DNA of 10,669 nucleotides from Alphaproteobacteria bacterium (lineage in GTDB: Bacteria; Pseudomonadota; Alphaproteobacteria; Micavibrionales; CSBR16-224), in contig SBHI01000209.1 of assembly GCA_006226225.1 (NCBI GenBank), positions 1 through 10,669 on the forward strand, read 5' to 3'. Every line of letters starts with the position of its first letter. Position 1 is the first letter of the stretch. Below, piece after piece: positions 1 to 6,125 of the stretch. A model generated the notes under the pieces. It was not told where the DNA came from. It saw only the letters and a list, made by a program, of their open reading frames with translations, and made no database searches. A program made the position numbers and the translations under genes.

Positions 1-942
1 AAATTTCCCGGACGGCGCATTGTAATCGTCGATCACCTCGGCGACGGTGATAAATGGAAAAACATCGCCAAACGTGAAATTTACGATTTTGTCTTTCCGG
101 CCGACCTGTTTGACTGGCTTGAAGAACATAAGGGCAAGGTTGATGCCGTTTTCCATCTCGGCGCGATTTCCGCAACAACCGAACGTGATGCCGATCTGAT
201 CGTTAAATCCAATTTTATCCTGACGCGGAAATTGTGGCATTATTGCGCGGATAACAATGTCCGCCTGATTTACGCCTCTTCCGCCGCAACCTATGGCGAC
301 GGCAGCCACGGCTTTACCGATGTCGAGGAAATCGATAAATTGTCCACTTTGCAGCCGCTGAACGCCTATGGCTGGAGCAAACATGCCTTTGACCGTTATG
401 TTGCGCGTATCACGCAAGATGAACGCCTGAAACAGGTCGAGCCGAAACCGCCGCAATTTGTCGGATTGAAATTCTTCAATGTCTACGGCCCGAATGAATA
501 TCACAAAGGCGATATGATGAGCGTCGTCTGTAAACTTTACGGCCCGCTGGCATCTGGCGGCGGCGCGACACTGTTCAAATCGCACCGTCCCGATTACGGT
601 GATGGTGGCCAGATGCGCGATTTCGTCTATGTGAAGGATTGCGTTGATGTGATGATGTGGTTCTTTGAAAATGCGGATAAGAACGGTTTGTTTAATGTCG
701 GTACGGGCAAGGCGCGCAGCTTTGCCGATCTGGCAACGGCGCTGTTTACCGCGCTGGGACGCGAACCGGATATCAGCTATATCGACATGCCCGAAGAATT
801 GCGCGCGCAATATCAGTATTTCACCGAGGCGAATATGGCGAAACTGCGCGCCGCAGGCTATATGGCCGATTTCACATCGCTGGAAGACGGTGTGCGCGAC
901 TATGTGCAGACGCATCTCGCAAAAGAGGATCGCTACTGGTAA
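1..942 (+). CDS. hldD: ADP-L-glycero-D-manno-heptose 6-epimerase, 5' end cut off
   Basis: This NAD(P)-dependent short-chain dehydrogenase/reductase epimerises ADP-D-glycero-D-manno-heptose to the L-glycero form, the donor of inner-core LPS heptose; it acts in the cytoplasm. The frame is open from base 1 and gives 313 residues. The first visible residues, including IVIVDHLGDGDKWKN, align with about residue 31 of E. coli HldD, so roughly 20 residues with the GxxGxxG nucleotide-binding loop lie outside the window. Family motifs follow in order: HLGAISATTERD, YASSAATYGDG, the catalytic YGWSK (Tyr and Lys at visible residues 123 and 127, bases 367-381), FFNVYGPNEYHKGDMMSV, MRDFVYVKD, FNVGTGKARSF, and a C-terminal YQYFTEANMAKLRAAGY that closely matches E. 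coli. lgt starts 19 nt downstream, so it is probably the promoter-proximal visible member of the operon. The only defect is the window-edge truncation. Confidence 0.96.
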   Translation, partial: KFPGRRIVIVDHLGDGDKWKNIAKREIYDFVFPADLFDWLEEHKGKVDAVFHLGAISATTERDADLIVKSNFILTRKLWHYCADNNVRLIYASSAATYGDGSHGFTDVEEIDKLSTLQPLNAYGWSKHAFDRYVARITQDERLKQVEPKPPQFVGLKFFNVYGPNEYHKGDMMSVVCKLYGPLASGGGATLFKSHRPDYGDGGQMRDFVYVKDCVDVMMWFFENADKNGLFNVGTGKARSFADLATALFTALGREPDISYIDMPEELRAQYQYFTEANMAKLRAAGYMADFTSLEDGVRDYVQTHLAKEDRYW

Positions 943-961
943 GTAGCGGAAAGGCAAAACC

Positions 962-1798
962 ATGCAGGGCGCTGAAGGCATCCCTTTTCCTGATATCGAT
1001 CCGATTGCGTTCAGCATTTTCGGCATTCTGCATATTCGCTGGTATGCGCTGGCCTATCTGACGGGATTTCTCGGCGGCTGGGGTTACGGCTCATGGCTGG
1101 CGGGGCGTTTCAGCAAGGATTTCCGCCCGAACCGGCAGGATATCGAGGATATGCTCCCCTGGATTGTCGCAGGGGTCGTGCTGGGCGGACGCACGGGTTA
1201 TGTGCTGTTTTACAATCTCGGCTTTTATCTCGAACATCCGCTGCAGATTTTCTATTTGTGGGAGGGCGGCATGTCTTTCCACGGCGGCATGGCTGGGGTG
1301 ATCGCCGTCTTGCTGCTTTATGCGCGGCACGCCAAAATCCCACTGCTGCAGCTGGCTGACCTGATTGCCTGCGTTGTCCCGATCGGTCTGTTTTTCGGGC
1401 GGCTGGCCAATTTTGCCAATGGCGAGTTATTCGGACGGGTGACGGCAATGCCTTGGGGAATTGTCTTCCCTTATGGCGAACCGTTCCCGCGCCATCCCAG
1501 CCAGCTTTACGAAGCGGGGCTGGAAGGGCTTGTGCTGTTTTTGCTGCTTTACGTGCTGGCGCGTTTTTTTCATGTCTGGAAACAGCCGGGCATCTTGGCG
1601 GGCGTGTTTCTGGCGTGGTACGGCAGTGCGCGCTTCTGCATCGAATGGGTGCGGGAACCGGACGCGCAGCTCGGCTTATTCGCCGAATATTTTTCAATGG
1701 GGCAAATTCTTTCCCTGCCGATGATTGCAGGCGGTATCTGGCTGATCCGCTATGCGGCAAAACAGAAAGCGGTGGAACATGGCGCGGCATCATCCTGA
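962..1798 (+). CDS. lgt: phosphatidylglycerol:prolipoprotein diacylglyceryl transferase
   Basis: Lgt is the inner-membrane enzyme that transfers diacylglyceryl from phosphatidylglycerol to the lipobox cysteine of prolipoproteins, the first step of lipoprotein maturation. The 278-residue length is normal for the family. Diagnostic blocks are GGRTGYVLFYN (75-85), GGMSFHGGMAGV with the conserved His107, the signature GRLANFANGELFGR (146-159; Arg147, Asn150 and Gly154 conserved), HPSQLYEAGLEG (178-189) and RFCIEWVREPD (224-234). Hydrophobic stretches fit the seven-helix fold, for example about 16-40, 65-85, 108-122, 131-146, 186-203, 209-222 and 246-264. The ATG at 962 has a good Shine-Dalgarno, GGAAAGG at 948-954, with 7 nt spacing. 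It sits between hldD and the methyltransferase gene, whose start overlaps its 3' end. The order lgt, methyltransferase, pgeF is common in Alphaproteobacteria. Confidence 0.98.
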   Translation: MQGAEGIPFPDIDPIAFSIFGILHIRWYALAYLTGFLGGWGYGSWLAGRFSKDFRPNRQDIEDMLPWIVAGVVLGGRTGYVLFYNLGFYLEHPLQIFYLWEGGMSFHGGMAGVIAVLLLYARHAKIPLLQLADLIACVVPIGLFFGRLANFANGELFGRVTAMPWGIVFPYGEPFPRHPSQLYEAGLEGLVLFLLLYVLARFFHVWKQPGILAGVFLAWYGSARFCIEWVREPDAQLGLFAEYFSMGQILSLPMIAGGIWLIRYAAKQKAVEHGAASS

Positions 1799-2864
1799 CA
1801 GCAAGAATAAGCGTGATGCGGGGCTGGCGGCGCTGCTGCGCGAGAAAATCGCGGCAGAGGGCCCTGTCGCCGTTGCTGATTACATGGAACTGTGTCTGGC
1901 GCATCCTTCATATGGCTATTACATGACGCGCGACCCGTTCGGCACGCGAGGGGATTTCACCACTGCGCCTGAAATCAGTCAGGTTTTCGGCGAGATTATC
2001 GGCACATTCCTGCTGGAAAACTGGCGGGATATGGGCGCACCGGAAAAACCGGCCTTTGTCGAGCTGGGGCCGGGACGTGGCAGTCTGACAGCCGATATCT
2101 GGCGCATCGCGGAAAAGGCTGCGCCGGATTTCTACGAACAGGCCGATATACATCTGGTGGAAATCAGCCCCGTATTGAAAGAGCGGCAGCGTGAAACGCT
2201 GGCGCATTTGAAGGGTAAAGTTAGCTGGCATGACAGTATTGACGATCTGCCGCAGGACAGGCCGCTGATTGTTATGGCGAATGAGTTTTTTGATGCGCTG
2301 CCGATCCGTCAATTCGTCATGGAGAAGGGCGCGTGGCGCGAACGCGGCGTGACAACAGGAAAGAATAAGGGCTTCGCTTTTACATTGCTGCCGGAAAAGC
2401 CGGAAATGGATTTGCCCAAACGCGTCAAGGATGGCGGGGTGTTTGAATATTGTCCTGCGGCTGAGGCGATCATGCAGAAGCTTGCCGCAAAAATCAAAGC
2501 GCAGCGCGGCTTGTGTCTCGTCATTGATTACGGGCATGATGATGAATGGGCCATCGGCGATACGCTGCAGGCACTTAGCGCACATCAGCATGCCGACCCG
2601 CTTTGGGATCCCGGTGAACGCGATATCACTGCCCATGTCAATTTTGCGGTACTGCGCAAGGCGGTGCAGGCGGCAGGGGTGTATGCCACCGATGTCATTA
2701 CGCAAGGGGATTTCCTGCGCAGCATCGGGATCGAGGAATATGCCGGTAATCTGCGCAGACAGGCCAGGCCGGAACAGGCAAAGGACTTGATCCTTGCGGT
2801 GCAGCGTTTGACGTCGGCATCGGAAATGGGCAGATTGTTTAAGGTTATGGGGCTTTCGGCATGA
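1779..2864 (+). CDS. MidA/NDUFAF7-family SAM-dependent methyltransferase
   Basis: This belongs to the DUF185 class I methyltransferase family, whose mitochondrial member NDUFAF7 (MidA) methylates an arginine of complex I subunit NDUFS2. The bacterial substrate is less certain; a role in complex I maturation is inferred. With the start at 1779 the protein has 361 residues. The family N-terminus is clear (GYYMTRDPFGTRGDFTTAPE, 46-65, then ISQVFGE), followed by the SAM-binding motif VELGPGRGSLTADIW (94-108), an acidic LVEIS strand end (126-130), NEFFDALPIRQF (168-179) and LVIDYGHDDEW further on. An in-frame ATG at 1752 would add nine residues inside lgt; 1779 is preferred because homologues begin shortly before this conserved N-terminus, although its ribosome site is modest (GAAAG 1765-1769, or GGTGGA only 2 nt from the ATG). 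It overlaps lgt by 20 nt, and its TGA overlaps the pgeF ATG, so it is probably translationally coupled on both sides. Confidence 0.92.
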   Translation: MARHHPDSKNKRDAGLAALLREKIAAEGPVAVADYMELCLAHPSYGYYMTRDPFGTRGDFTTAPEISQVFGEIIGTFLLENWRDMGAPEKPAFVELGPGRGSLTADIWRIAEKAAPDFYEQADIHLVEISPVLKERQRETLAHLKGKVSWHDSIDDLPQDRPLIVMANEFFDALPIRQFVMEKGAWRERGVTTGKNKGFAFTLLPEKPEMDLPKRVKDGGVFEYCPAAEAIMQKLAAKIKAQRGLCLVIDYGHDDEWAIGDTLQALSAHQHADPLWDPGERDITAHVNFAVLRKAVQAAGVYATDVITQGDFLRSIGIEEYAGNLRRQARPEQAKDLILAVQRLTSASEMGRLFKVMGLSA

Positions 2865-3622
2865 TTGTGATTGAAGATAAAATTCTGGCAGACGCACCGC
2901 ATGGCTTTTTCGGCATTACGGGCGGGGTCAGTACGGGTGATTACGCATCGCTGAACTGTTCCTATGCGCAGGAGGATGCACGGGAAAATGTCACGGAAAA
3001 CCGCCGCCGCGTGCTGGCGCGTTTATCAACGGCGGCACCCGTTCTGCAAACCATGCATCAGGTACATGGCACGGATGTTGCGGTTGTGACGGAAGGCTTG
3101 TCCGAAGCGCCGGAGGCCGATGCGCTGGTCACAAAAACACCGCATCTGGCACTGGGCGTCTTGACGGCGGATTGTGTGCCGGTTCTGCTGGCCGATACCG
3201 ATAACGGTGTCATTGGCGCGGCGCATGCGGGCTGGCCCAGCGCTTTTGGCGGTATTGTCACAAAAACCGTTCAGGTGATGCGGCAGCAGGGCGCGGATCT
3301 TGCAAAAGTCAAGGCGGTCATCGGCCCGTCCATCCGTCAGGAAAGCTACGAAATTGACCGCGAATACTATAACCGTTTTTTACAGCAAAATGCGGAGAAT
3401 GAAGACCTGTTTCAGGCGGTTGCCGACAAACCCGGCCATTTCCTGTTTGATCTGGCAGGGTATGTATTGCGCCAGACGGCAGCAGCGGGTGTAACGCAAA
3501 TCAGTGATGCGGGGGAAGATACCTGCGCGCAGCCGGAAAAGTTTTTCAGCTATCGGCGCCATATGTTGCGCCACGGCCACGGCCATTGCGGGCGCCAGAT
3601 TTCCGCGATTGCTCTTTCGTGA
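2861..3622 (+). CDS. pgeF: PgeF/YfiH family multicopper-oxidase-like protein (peptidoglycan editing factor / purine nucleoside phosphorylase)
   Basis: This is the DUF152 'laccase domain' family. Members have been described as polyphenol oxidases, as purine nucleoside phosphorylases/adenosine deaminases, and in E. coli as a factor that removes wrongly linked amino acids from peptidoglycan precursors. The 253-residue length is normal. The likely metal ligands are His69 in MHQVHGTD, Cys105 in LTADCVPVLLAD and His122 in GAAHAGW; IGPSIRQESYEID (154-166) and the C-terminal FFSYRRH...GRQISAI block also match the family. After AHAGW this protein has Pro126-Ser127 where relatives commonly have Arg/Lys-Gly. 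The start is the ATG of an ATGA overlap with the upstream methyltransferase stop; GGGG at 2849-2852 is a possible ribosome site 8 nt away. The last 77 nt are also read on the other strand as the 3' end of coaE. Confidence 0.95.
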   Translation: MIVIEDKILADAPHGFFGITGGVSTGDYASLNCSYAQEDARENVTENRRRVLARLSTAAPVLQTMHQVHGTDVAVVTEGLSEAPEADALVTKTPHLALGVLTADCVPVLLADTDNGVIGAAHAGWPSAFGGIVTKTVQVMRQQGADLAKVKAVIGPSIRQESYEIDREYYNRFLQQNAENEDLFQAVADKPGHFLFDLAGYVLRQTAAAGVTQISDAGEDTCAQPEKFFSYRRHMLRHGHGHCGRQISAIALS

Positions 3623-4268
3623 TTTTACCGTCCAGAATATCCTGAACCAGTTGCTGCACCTGTTCCCGGGTCTTGTCGATCGGCAGCGAGGTATCCAGCA
3701 CGATATCGGCTTTTTTGCGCTTTTCCGCATCCGGTATCTGACGGCTTAACACGCTCTCCAACTTGTCTTCCGTCATATGCGGGCGCGCCAGCACGCGCTG
3801 TTTCTGCACATCGGCGGGGGCGCTGACGCATAGTGTCAGATCCATATCTTTCTCCAGCCCGTTTTCAAACAGCAGCGGAATGTCGCAAATGACAATCTTG
3901 TGCCCTTCGGCGGATTTTTCAGCAACGAATTCCTCGCGTAGCTGTCCGACAATCGGATGCAGGATTTTTTCAAGCGCGTTCAGCATCGTCAGATCATCAA
4001 GATCGGCAAAAACATGCGCGGCCAGAACTTTTCGGTCGATATAATCCTGCCCGTTTTCATCCTGTGCCAACGCGGCGGGTAGCAGTTTGCCGACAGCTTC
4101 CACGGCAGGGCCACCCGGCCCCATGGCCTTATGCACATCGCCATCGGCATTGTTGACGGGGATGCCAAGGTCTTCAAACATTTTTGAAACCGTGCTTTTT
4201 CCCATCCCGATTGAACCGGTGATGCCGATGACAAAGCTGTCCTTATTCTCCGGTGTTTTCTTTGTCAT
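3546..4268 (-). CDS. coaE: dephospho-CoA kinase
   Basis: CoaE phosphorylates the 3'-hydroxyl of the ribose in dephospho-CoA, the last step of coenzyme A synthesis, in the cytoplasm. From the ATG at 4268 the protein has 240 residues. The P-loop is GSIGMGKST (18-26); the family's acidic motif appears as VNNADGDVHK, and later blocks include ALEKILHPIV, IPLLFENGLEKDMD, QKQRVLARP and SRQIPDAEKRKKADIVLDTS, all typical. An upstream in-frame start is possible, but 4268 has AGG 8 nt upstream (4277-4279) and places the P-loop near the N-terminus as in homologues. Its 5' end overlaps the AlgH-family gene by 26 nt, which suggests translational coupling. The normal fold ends near QLVQDILDG. After that comes an unusual Lys/Arg/Gly-rich tail of about 26 residues ending GATYGADS, most of which is antisense to the conserved end of pgeF. 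Confidence 0.95.
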   Translation of the reverse strand: MTKKTPENKDSFVIGITGSIGMGKSTVSKMFEDLGIPVNNADGDVHKAMGPGGPAVEAVGKLLPAALAQDENGQDYIDRKVLAAHVFADLDDLTMLNALEKILHPIVGQLREEFVAEKSAEGHKIVICDIPLLFENGLEKDMDLTLCVSAPADVQKQRVLARPHMTEDKLESVLSRQIPDAEKRKKADIVLDTSLPIDKTREQVQQLVQDILDGKITKEQSRKSGARNGRGRGATYGADS

Positions 4269-5148
4269 TTTCTTGACCTGTTTCAGTGCTTTTTGCCAAG
4301 CGTTTTTGCAATTCATTCCACAAACCTTTCGGGTTATCTGAAAAAACGATGTTCTGTTCATAGGGCACGACCTGCCAGCGGCCGTCTTTTAATTCCTTAT
4401 CAAGCTGTCCCGCTCCCCATTGCGTATGTCCGAAAGTGATTTTATAGGGCGTGACGTCATCTTCCTCATAAGCGGCCAGCACATTATTCATGACCTTCAT
4501 TTTGTCGGTAAAACTGACATTTGTGTCGGGGACGCGGGTGATTTTACTTTTACTGTATTCTTTGTCAAGGAACAGCAGATGGCCTAAATCTTCATCAACA
4601 GGGCCGCCCCAATAGACGGAAAAACTCATGCTTTCCATCGTTTCGCTCAAATAGCTGCGGCCTTCTTTCGGCGTCCCTTCTGTATCTTCCGCATAGGCGG
4701 GCGTGATCCACAGGCTGGCGGAGCGCCCCGGTGCGGGAATATCCAGTTTTTTGTACAATGCGCGTGCCGACATGCTCTCCAGCGGGCGGTTGACGATAAA
4801 GCCGTGCGCCATGCGGCGGGTGTGTTTGGTCATCAATATGACGGTTTTGTCAAAGAACGGCTTGCTTGGATGTCCGTCCGGATAAGGTGTGGCCACCAGA
4901 ATTTGCCCTGCCAGACTGTTCGGATGGCGGATCATCAGCTGCGGTACGCTGAACATCAAAATCGCCAGTAGGATATAGCCGATCCCTTCGATTATGGCGA
5001 CGTGTTTGCGGTAGAAAGGAAGATTTTCCTCTTCTGTTTCGGCCGGGGATTTGGAGGCTTTTGCCGCAGGCTTCTTTTTGACCGTTTTGGCCTTTTTCTG
5101 TACGGCTTTTTTCGGTTTCGCGGGTGTTTTCTTACGACTGTCGGACAT
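4243..5148 (-). CDS. YqgE/AlgH-family protein with lysine-rich tail and membrane anchor
   Basis: UPF0301/DUF179 family (E. coli YqgE, Pseudomonas AlgH); the molecular function of the family is not firmly established. The family domain is recognised from about residue 78: LAGQILVATPYPDG, FFDKTVILMTKHTRRMAHGFIVNRPL (98-123), WGGPVDEDLGHLLF (180-193), and ITFGHTQWGAGQLDKEL (237-253) then a NIVF block. At 301 residues it is much longer than the roughly 190-residue cytosolic relatives. Residues 5-36 form a Lys/Ala/Pro-rich basic stretch (KKTPAKPKKAVQKKAK and onward). Residues about 50-72 form one hydrophobic segment (AIIEGIGYILLAILMFSVPQ). About 27 extra residues lie between LDIP (135-138) and the GGP motif. 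Positive charge ahead of the segment favours an N-in topology, which would put the AlgH domain in the periplasm, an inference. AAGGA about 11 nt upstream supports the 5148 start. It lies between the GNAT-like gene and coaE. Confidence 0.9.
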   Translation of the reverse strand: MSDSRKKTPAKPKKAVQKKAKTVKKKPAAKASKSPAETEEENLPFYRKHVAIIEGIGYILLAILMFSVPQLMIRHPNSLAGQILVATPYPDGHPSKPFFDKTVILMTKHTRRMAHGFIVNRPLESMSARALYKKLDIPAPGRSASLWITPAYAEDTEGTPKEGRSYLSETMESMSFSVYWGGPVDEDLGHLLFLDKEYSKSKITRVPDTNVSFTDKMKVMNNVLAAYEEDDVTPYKITFGHTQWGAGQLDKELKDGRWQVVPYEQNIVFSDNPKGLWNELQKRLAKSTETGQENDKENTGE

Positions 5149-5197
5149 GCGCCGGATTTTCCTTGGGTCTTTCCCTGTTCTCAGCCCTGTCCGACAG
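5138..5197 (-). promoter_or_regulatory. Inverted repeat that could sequester the start codon of the AlgH-family gene
   Basis: CTGTCGGACA at 5138-5147 is the exact reverse complement of TGTCCGACAG at 5188-5197, separated by 40 nt. In the leftward transcript the upstream arm could pair with bases covering most of the start codon (5146-5148) and codons 2-4 of the AlgH-family gene, enclosing the AAGGA ribosome site in the loop. Each arm is itself a near palindrome of the form CTGTC-N-GACAG, so the pair could instead be two copies of a protein-binding site. The repeat is seen directly; the regulatory role is inference. Confidence 0.35.
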
Positions 5198-5205
5198 CGG
5201 TCATA

Positions 5206-5973
5206 TTATTTCGGGCCGCGGAACAGGTTGTTTCTTGCTTTTTTCGTGCCGGGATCGTTATCCTGCTTTTTGTCTTTGTCATTGTCCGGCGCGTTGTCCT
5301 GACCGTAATCTTTTTTGGCCAGTTTTTCAAGCGTGGCAACAAAGTGTTTGCCCAGCGGCGACTCGCTGACATCCAGTTCGTATTCCTCGCCCGTTGCCTT
5401 ATTGGTGATGACGGGGTTATCGATCCGGTCCAGGAATTTCTTGGCCAGTGCGGGCATCATTTCATGATTGGCATACAGCCAGTCAACGCCTTTATTGGCA
5501 TCTTCGGGGGCCAGAATGCCGTTGACGCCTTTGACCATATCCGCAGGCGGATTATCGTAATCGGCACAGCCCAGCTTTTTAAACACATGTTTGGAATGCA
5601 GATTGGTCGGGTCGATTTCAATGACAAAGCGGTCTTCCGGGGGCTCCAGTAAGAAGGCGTTCAGCAGCTGCGCGCCGACCATGACGTCAAACAACCCCAT
5701 ATTGGCCATCAGCACATGGGTCGAACCGATTTCCGTCCATTTATGCGCCTCGTTGCCGTTGTCATCTTTGGCGGTAACGGGATAGGCGATGGAAATAGCC
5801 TGAATATCACCGTTGTCATCCTGCAGCATGGTCACGGCCCCCGCATTTACGCGGTCTTCCATGGTCTCGCGGTCGCGTCCGGCGATAAAGGGATGTTTGT
5901 TATTGTCGTAAAAATCGAGAACTTTTTGCAGATCCTTGGGTGTGGACTGCCGTAAATATAATTTCTTGCGCAT
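5206..5973 (-). CDS. GNAT-like protein of unknown substrate
   Basis: I do not recognise a named gene. The N-terminal half (about 5-137) resembles a GNAT N-acyltransferase fold: an opening strand and helix KLYLRQSTPKDLQKVLDFYD, a strand around QAISIAYPV (58-66), a central TEIGSTHVL strand, a helix FDVMVGAQLLNAFLLEP (95-111), and strand-to-helix FVIEIDPTNLHSKHVFKKLGC (116-136). The last part resembles the GNAT motif 'N..S....K.LG', but a clear acetyl-CoA loop (Q/RxxGxG/A) is not obvious. Residues 140-220 have no motif I know, and the C-terminus (221-248) is a hydrophilic Asp/Lys/Asn/Gln tail that is probably disordered. The ATG at 5973 gives 255 residues, with AGG 8 nt upstream; a TTG at 6009 would add 12 residues. 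No signal peptide or membrane segment is visible. It heads a probable unit with the AlgH-family gene (57 nt gap) and coaE. Confidence 0.72.
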   Translation of the reverse strand: MRKKLYLRQSTPKDLQKVLDFYDNNKHPFIAGRDRETMEDRVNAGAVTMLQDDNGDIQAISIAYPVTAKDDNGNEAHKWTEIGSTHVLMANMGLFDVMVGAQLLNAFLLEPPEDRFVIEIDPTNLHSKHVFKKLGCADYDNPPADMVKGVNGILAPEDANKGVDWLYANHEMMPALAKKFLDRIDNPVITNKATGEEYELDVSESPLGKHFVATLEKLAKKDYGQDNAPDNDKDKKQDNDPGTKKARNNLFRGPK

Positions 5974-6003
5974 AAATATAGCCTGTTCCTGTATGACGTG
6001 GGA

Positions 6004-6026
6004 GTGCAATTATCATGCACGGTGCA
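6004..6026. repeat. Cluster of three GTGCA/TGCAC half-sites in the divergent intergenic region
   Basis: GTGCA at 6004-6008, TGCAC at 6016-6020 and GTGCA at 6022-6026 give two overlapping palindromes, one with a 7-nt spacer and one with a 1-nt spacer. They lie between the divergent GNAT-like and kdsD genes, about 30-50 nt upstream of the leftward start codon, where an operator could sit. The symmetry is seen directly; binding by a regulator is inference, and a short chance palindrome is possible. Confidence 0.3.
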
Positions 6027-6059
6027 AGGCATATTGTAAAGTCGTGTTTTTCAGAAAAC

Positions 6060-6088
6060 TTGACGATAACGCAAAAATCCTTTAGAAA
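6060..6088 (+). promoter_or_regulatory. Candidate sigma-70-type promoter for the kdsD-lptCAB genes
   Basis: TTGACG at 6060-6065 matches five of six bases of the -35 consensus. TAGAAA at 6083-6088, after a 17-nt spacer, matches four of six of the -10 consensus in an A/T-rich stretch. Transcription would start near 6095, about 30 nt before the kdsD ATG, leaving room for the GAGAGGA ribosome site at 6113-6119. The -10 is weak, so this is only the best candidate in the 152-nt intergenic region (5974-6125), which otherwise holds just the half-site cluster. Confidence 0.4.
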
Positions 6089-6125
6089 AATAACACATAA
6101 AAAACGCGATATGAGAGGATGACAA

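Noticed and set aside
1110..2897. Two long minus-strand open frames (1110-1904 and 1908-2897) opposite lgt and the methyltransferase gene
   Set aside because: Their translations are Arg/Cys/His-rich with no recognisable motif, and the plus-strand genes there are secure; these are antisense shadows of coding DNA.
4680..4704. TPAYAED in the AlgH-family protein as a signal peptidase site
   Set aside because: There is no hydrophobic core directly before it; the sequence lies in the middle of the domain insert.
5002..5652. 216-codon plus-strand open frame opposite the AlgH-family and GNAT-like genes
   Set aside because: It is a Phe-rich frame created by the Lys-rich codons on the other strand, crosses a gene boundary, and lacks a good ribosome site.
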